This document shows, piece after piece, positions 60,001 to 64,000 of a stretch of 64,000 nt of DNA. The stretch is from the NCBI GenBank assembly GCA_032622095.1, contig CP136062.1, positions 52,839,349 to 52,903,348 of the forward strand, written 5' to 3'. The DNA is from Siphonodentalium dalli (Eukaryota; Mollusca; Scaphopoda; Gadilida; Siphonodentaliidae). The notes below the pieces were generated by a model. It made no database searches and had not been told where the DNA came from. It saw only the letters and a program-made list of their open reading frames with translations. The translations under genes were made by a program, and so were the position numbers. Positions within the stretch are counted from its first letter, which is position 1, and every line of letters begins with the position of its first letter.

Positions 60001-63000
60001 GAATTATCTTCAATGTAACACACCAAAAGTATAATAAGATGTTGGCATATGGTTATTAAGACTTGTGAAATTATCATTCGGCATTAATTGTGGTTACTGT
60101 AATATAATAATGCTATACTTAATAAAGTAGGCTTTAATTCTCAGAAAATAATCTGTTAGATAATTATATAATATCGTAAACTGAGAGTCTGGTGTCTATA
60201 TGCACGCGGAAACTGAGTTCAACCCATGCATGCCGTGTGTGCTGCGTATATATGTTGTTCGTGGTAAGATGTACATACGACTAGCATATATAAATATATC
60301 AGAGTTGTGGAGGCACGTATTCAGTATGAGAGTTCATTGCTTCAGATATAATTATCACAACATAATTATAAGGTTACCTGCATGCTGATCATCCGTCATT
60401 TTGGCACGGGCCTTGTGTGCATCGTTATGGCGTTCGCACGAGAGACCATCTCCAAACAGGATTGCTGGCTGTAACTGACCATTAACTTTGGGGACATACT
60501 TCTGTAGAGTTTCAACGATTTTAATCATTCCCGCTGATGTAGACGGATTTTCCCGTATAACTCCCAAATTTACCTGAAAGTCAATAAATTAACGATAACA
60601 TATAGACCTAAGACCGATATTAATCAAAAGGTGGGGAAAACACATACACACTGGCACGCGTGTGACCGTTGACGACCGCAAACAAAGACAAATAACTACA
60701 TAAACCTGAATGAATTCGCACCAGTGGGTATCCGCAACTCGTGTTCACACATCACACATATTATATTTTCAAATTAATATGTATATAAATAAATTATGAC
60801 TCATCATACTCCTCTTTTTTAATTTGGCCATATTGCTATTCATTAGTCCGTGCGTCCGTCTGTCAGTCCGCTCCCATGCGTACTAGTCCACTACAGGTCT
60901 ATAGACTCCATATTGTTATTTTCCAGTTTATTTGAAAATGTGATATATTGCAATATAAAGTAGGCACGTCAGCACAACTATGCAATTGCCAATATCAAAA
61001 TACTTACAATTTCGCTCTTTTGAGACATGGCACCACTATTCTCAAAATATGGATACCTCTTAGTGCGATTTTTCAGTCTGGTAAAGAAAGGCAGATTGTT
61101 GCACACAATATATTTAATAGTAAACTCGAGCCGACCCCTCAGCCAGCTAACATCATCTGGAGAAGGAATCAGTTTCGTGAGAGGAATGGTTTCCGCTAGC
61201 TGACCATCCGTCGAATTCAGGTGGGTTGTCGGGACCCGGTTGATGGCCGCATAGCTGAGGGCCCAAAGATGTTGCTTATTTGTTGATTTCAGTGTCTGGT
61301 GTCTGGCCTTCGTATGCCGTCCTATGTTGTCCCAGCAGAGTGTGTAGCCTGGTGGCTGAGCTGGCTGTTCTATATAATGAATAAATACATTAATATCAGC
61401 ATTTATATTGAATATACCGGTATACATGACATGGCCAACATTTAAATACACTGACGAATGGTTCAAGTTGATATATATAGCTGGAGCCCTGTCTCTCTGA
61501 TGTGTTAACAACTACATGGTGCTCATGTATGAGTAGGATTCTATAACATCTCATGGATCGGCTCCATTACTATAGTCCAGTGAGTTGGGTATTCCCACAT
61601 GCACATGCCAACATACCAAAATCAAGTTTAGTTCAGAAAAGACAGACTTGGTTCCTGCAACCAGTTCATACCCACGATCTACATTGTTATTGCGAAATCA
61701 TTGCGAGCTATATCGTTTATGGATATACTCCATATAGTTTTGAATTAATTGTGTTTCCATATATTAATTTTTCGTCTTTTATGGTGTACAAACCAAGCTG
61801 TTTCTCGACCGCGAACAGTCGTCGTTTTGTCCCTCGTCCAGTACTCGTCGATGGTTTGTCATCCTGATGGGGGACATCAACGGGTTTCTGGAGCAATGCT
61901 TTCTGTAACGATATATAATGCACATGGTTACAATGCTAACATTATCGTCTAGTAATATTACCTGTCGTGTATCAAAGGTAACACATAATTTTATAAATCC
62001 TGTCAATATATAATCCAGGCCACAACATGTATGGTATATTGCCATAAAACACGATTAGTTTATTAAGATATAGTTCAACATCTTCAGCAATTGAATGAAT
62101 GTTTCCCCGCCCCTTTACCCACATCCCTTACACTTACCTCAATTGTTTCTTTTTCGACCAAGATATTCTTATCGTACCTCTGCCGGAACTTGTCCACACA
62201 CGCCAGTGTTGTTGTGGGACTCATGCACCATCCCATATGGTTGAATTGATGTATGACCTATGCGCGAGAAAAGGGGTAAATACCTTTGACAACACATATT
62301 TACGAGGGGATATTTTTAGTATGTCACATCTTGGCGACTTCAGTGTTTAATAAACACGAGTCATGCATGGTCACATCGCTTCCTTTTTAGTTATGCATTT
62401 AAAATATATTAACGTGTTTAGAATATGTACGTATATCATGTATAAACTTAACATATCAAGTAATATGCAGTATAAAATAAAAAAAACAAAGATGAAAATT
62501 CATGTCACGGGTTTTTTTTTTCAATTTGAAATTTGGTAAAATTAGAATACATGGATGAAGGTTTAGTAGTTATCAAATAAATACTTCATATATATCGCAT
62601 GTAAAATGCATCTTCAGTACACGTGTATACGTGGGCAGTTTCCACCTGATGAAAATAGCTAGCCTACACACATTTTACTTTTAAAATTTGTCATAATATC
62701 TGTTGATGGGTTGCTTGCATCTTACTTTTTCTTATATATAAAATACATACAGACATCTTACACCCGCCGATCCACATTTCCAAAGAGTTCATGAATTGGA
62801 GAAGGTTCAGCTGCTTCCTCCATACAAACAGCACTTGGCAAATTATTGAGCCGACATATTTCGTCAAGTCTTGCGAAAAGCTGCCACCCGCCGTGCTGAA
62901 TAAATTAGTAAAACTTGCTTAATAAAGCGACATTTCAATTTTAAAGCTACATAATCTTATTTAACGCCTCCCAATTACTATTTCTTTGGCTTCTGGGGTA

Positions 63001-63826
63001 AAAAGATATGTTATTCGAGTCAAGGAAACCACCCATCAAAGCTCAGAGTGATGAGATATAGATTTTACAAATTTGTAAATATAGGTATCTTTGCATGTAC
63101 GGGGTTATATTTTGACATTACTTCCCAAACGACTGTGATCTAGAATATATACAGAGTATATATGCACACCTTTTTACGATTGCCATATCGTCCAACTATG
63201 AGTGCGTGAACTATACAATCGTAAGTGACATGTATTCAGTTATTTCAGGCAATTATAATATGAGACATTAATAGATAGTTATGATGTTCTTGATCTGATC
63301 TGACCAATCACCACACGATTGGATAGCGAAATATAGCTAATCTGGGTTCACGATTATATATAGATAGCGACTGATATTAAATCACAATCTCGCGTATCAC
63401 ACACGGTTATGATTGAGATCTTTGAAGAAGTGCTTTCAAATCGCTATATAATAGTGAACCCGATCGCTATCCAATCGTGTGCGTGTAAGGTGGAGAATTA
63501 TACCTTCTCTTTTTCTTCGGCAATAGTGCAACCAATGAGCCATATACCGCTGGTGCTTTGTTGGCCAGTTGACCAATTAGGCTGTCCCATTTAAAATGGT
63601 TCACATCACCCCATTTTAATATATCAGTAAATGATTTGTCCTTCAGCAGGCATATCATTTCATTCCTCAACTCCTGTGCAAACACAACTCTAAAGGCCCT
63701 CTGCAACGGCGACGAACATTTTAGAAGGGCCTGCACGGCTCTGTGGTACTGTTTTTTCTGTAGAAACCGTATCGCCACATTAATGCTCCCACCTGGTTGT
63801 TTGTGAGAAACGTTGCTGATGCGGAC
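56840..63826 (-). CDS. DUF6589-family protein with internal PHD finger (13 exons seen, 5' end missing)
   Basis: Thirteen exons on the minus strand can be followed by GT-AG sites and protein similarity: 63826-63504, 62895-62762, 62257-62138, 61902-61794, 61369-61008, 60573-60378, 59884-59608, 59103-59002, 58756-58595, 58450-58193, 57852-57731, 57467-57323 and 57066-56840. Landmarks of the DUF6589 family come in order: FKWDSLIGQLANKAP, the LNLLQFMNSLEMWIGG helix, NHMGWCMSPTTTL, CWDNIGRHTKARHQ, ILFGDGLSCERHNDAHKAR, GTLAHI, then KHPKYLILAHRL, NIPMD..NEYLNK and the Lys-rich end KKKK. A C4HC3 PHD finger is inserted before the last third. The family's function is unknown to me; a mobile-element origin is possible. 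Two junctions (62762/62257 and 60378/59884) do not agree in phase, which suggests unseen exons, and exon 57852-57731 has an internal frame change. Confidence 0.75.
57323..57467 (-). CDS. DUF6589 gene, exon l
   Basis: Acceptor TTGTTAG|GAA, donor CGAG|GTATTC. Reads ELIESLSRTGQLTDKTVDRQ and so on without stop, matching the family's late block with conserved T-x-K-x-V-x-R. Confidence 0.75.
57731..57852 (-). CDS. DUF6589 gene, exon k (frame change inside)
   Basis: Acceptor ACACAG|GAA. The first half reads SEKLKEDLVNNRTVNYSGG in one frame and the second half NIPMDQANEYLNK in another, with the switch in a run of four G (57779-57782). Only the second half agrees in phase with both flanking exons. 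The 3' junction would need a GC donor (AAG|GCACCA). This is a lesion, or an assembly error, or unusual splicing. Confidence 0.5.
58193..58450 (-). CDS. DUF6589 gene, exon j
   Basis: Acceptor TTAATAG|GTG, donor GTTG|GTATGT. Begins with the final Cys pair of the PHD finger (WYCGGDC), then a Lys-rich stretch, then returns to the DUF6589 C-terminal part (GDGLSIVRLYLF, HPKYLILAHRLIV). Confidence 0.8.
58595..58756 (-). CDS. DUF6589 gene, exon i (PHD finger)
   Basis: Acceptor GATTGCAG|ATG, donor CCAG|GTAGAC. Holds CICKDD, MVCCDNDLC and WFHYECMG, the first six zinc ligands of an ING-like C4HC3 PHD finger. The last pair, WYCGGDC, is on the next exon. Confidence 0.85.
59002..59103 (-). CDS. DUF6589 gene, exon h
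   Basis: Acceptor CCAATAG|TCT, donor GAAG|GTGAGC. Short acidic/helical linker between the DUF6589 mid-part and the PHD finger, in phase with both neighbours. Confidence 0.68.
59608..59884 (-). CDS. DUF6589 gene, exon g
   Basis: Acceptor CTCCCAG|GAC, donor ATAG|GTACGT. Contains SSVGERGTLAHIKNLYGHRSV and a helical region. The family usually has a further 20-40 residues with a D-x-H motif just before this, which I could not find in 59885-60377. Confidence 0.75.
60378..60573 (-). CDS. DUF6589 gene, exon f
   Basis: Acceptor CTTTCAG|GTA, donor GCAG|GTAACC. Contains ENPSTSAGMI and ILFGDGLSCERHNDAHKAR, the most diagnostic block of the family (GD-L-x-C-E-R). Leaves one base; the next exon found needs none. 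Confidence 0.8.
61008..61369 (-). CDS. DUF6589 gene, exon e
   Basis: Acceptor ATATAG|AAC, donor ATT|GTAAGTA. Contains GYTLCWDNIGRHTKARHQ, a strong family block with a conserved W-D-N, and ends in phase 0. Confidence 0.78.
61794..61902 (-). CDS. DUF6589 gene, exon d
   Basis: Acceptor GTTACAG|AAAGC; donor probably CTTG|GTTTGT, weak but giving the right phase into exon e. Basic, low-complexity linker (STSTGRGTKRR). Confidence 0.55.
62138..62257 (-). CDS. DUF6589 gene, exon c
   Basis: Acceptor GCATAG|GTC, donor GAG|GTAAGTG; 40 codons with FNHMGWCMSPTTTLACVDKF. Fits exon d in phase. Confidence 0.72.
62762..62895 (-). CDS. DUF6589 gene, exon b
   Basis: Acceptor TTTATTCAG|CAC, donor GGGT|GTAAGATG. 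With the phase set by exon a it reads a hydrophobic helix with VWRKQLNLLQFMNSLEMW, as in the family. It leaves one base, whereas the next exon needs none, so a small exon may be missed. Confidence 0.65.
63504..63826 (-). CDS. DUF6589 gene, exon a (first in window)
   Basis: Acceptor CTTGCAG|GTC, donor AAG|GTATAA. Encodes helical sequence with FKWDSLIGQLANKAPAVYG, a usual opening block of DUF6589 proteins. Ends with two bases of a codon, which fits the next exon. Confidence 0.72.
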
Positions 63827-64000
63827 CTGCAAGACGAAGATTGTTACACATTAGTATAGTGCACGACTATACTTGTAACACCCACCCATTCCACGTAAGT
63901 ACATAACCAGTCCACGTCTCCAGATAAGTTCTGGTTAAAACACACTCAATATGTATGCTGTATTGAGTCTGGAGACCTATCGGGGTCCCCAATTACCACC

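Overview
The window looks like AT-rich, repeat-dense genomic DNA of an invertebrate animal. The evidence is a decayed Helitron, several non-LTR retrotransposons, Ty3-type LTR sequence, MITEs, foldback elements and minisatellites, together with at least one gene split by GT-AG introns. There is no operon structure, rRNA, CRISPR or bacterial-type gene. The phylum cannot be fixed from the sequence; a marine bilaterian is a reasonable guess because these repeat types and DUF6589-type genes are common there, but that is inference.

Layout. 1-9 kb: no convincing gene; degenerate tandem repeats and a 1.7-kb foldback element (5821-7492). 9.3-11.5 kb (minus): a two-frame gene coding for a CG-1-like domain followed by an Ulp1-type cysteine protease and a PHD finger. 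12.4-13.6 kb: a 1,200-bp DNA element with about 270-bp inverted termini and a TAA target duplication. 14.0-21.3 kb: a complete, young LTR retrotransposon (325-bp LTRs, one mismatch, GTGC target duplication) whose only long ORF is a 1,186-residue Gag-like protein, with no pol. 21.7-23.6 kb: a large palindrome built of about 178-bp units. 24.6-31.2 kb: two blocks of a 37-bp minisatellite on either side of a decayed non-LTR retrotransposon. 33.1-42.1 kb (minus): two Helitrons in head-to-tail order; the larger one carries a broken Rep-helicase gene with a 23-residue repeat domain, histone-type 3' stem-loops just 5' of the Rep start, and a captured RNF8-like RING fragment. 43.5-44.8 kb: a broken Ty3 integrase end. 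45.3-46.3 kb: tandem arrays. 47.1-50.3 kb and 53.9-55.8 kb: two decayed LINE fragments. 53.0-53.5 kb: a 51-bp minisatellite.

56.8-63.8 kb (minus): a gene of at least 13 exons that reads as a DUF6589-family protein with a PHD finger inserted in it, ending in a Lys-rich tail. Its 5' end lies outside the window. Most exon phases fit, but two junctions do not and one exon holds an internal frameshift, so it is either incompletely modelled or damaged.

The genes do not form a pathway. The window is best read as a stack of nested mobile elements beside one host-like, probably mobile-element-derived gene. The most unusual parts are the gag-only LTR element, the host sequences carried by the Helitron, and the CG-1/Ulp1/PHD gene.
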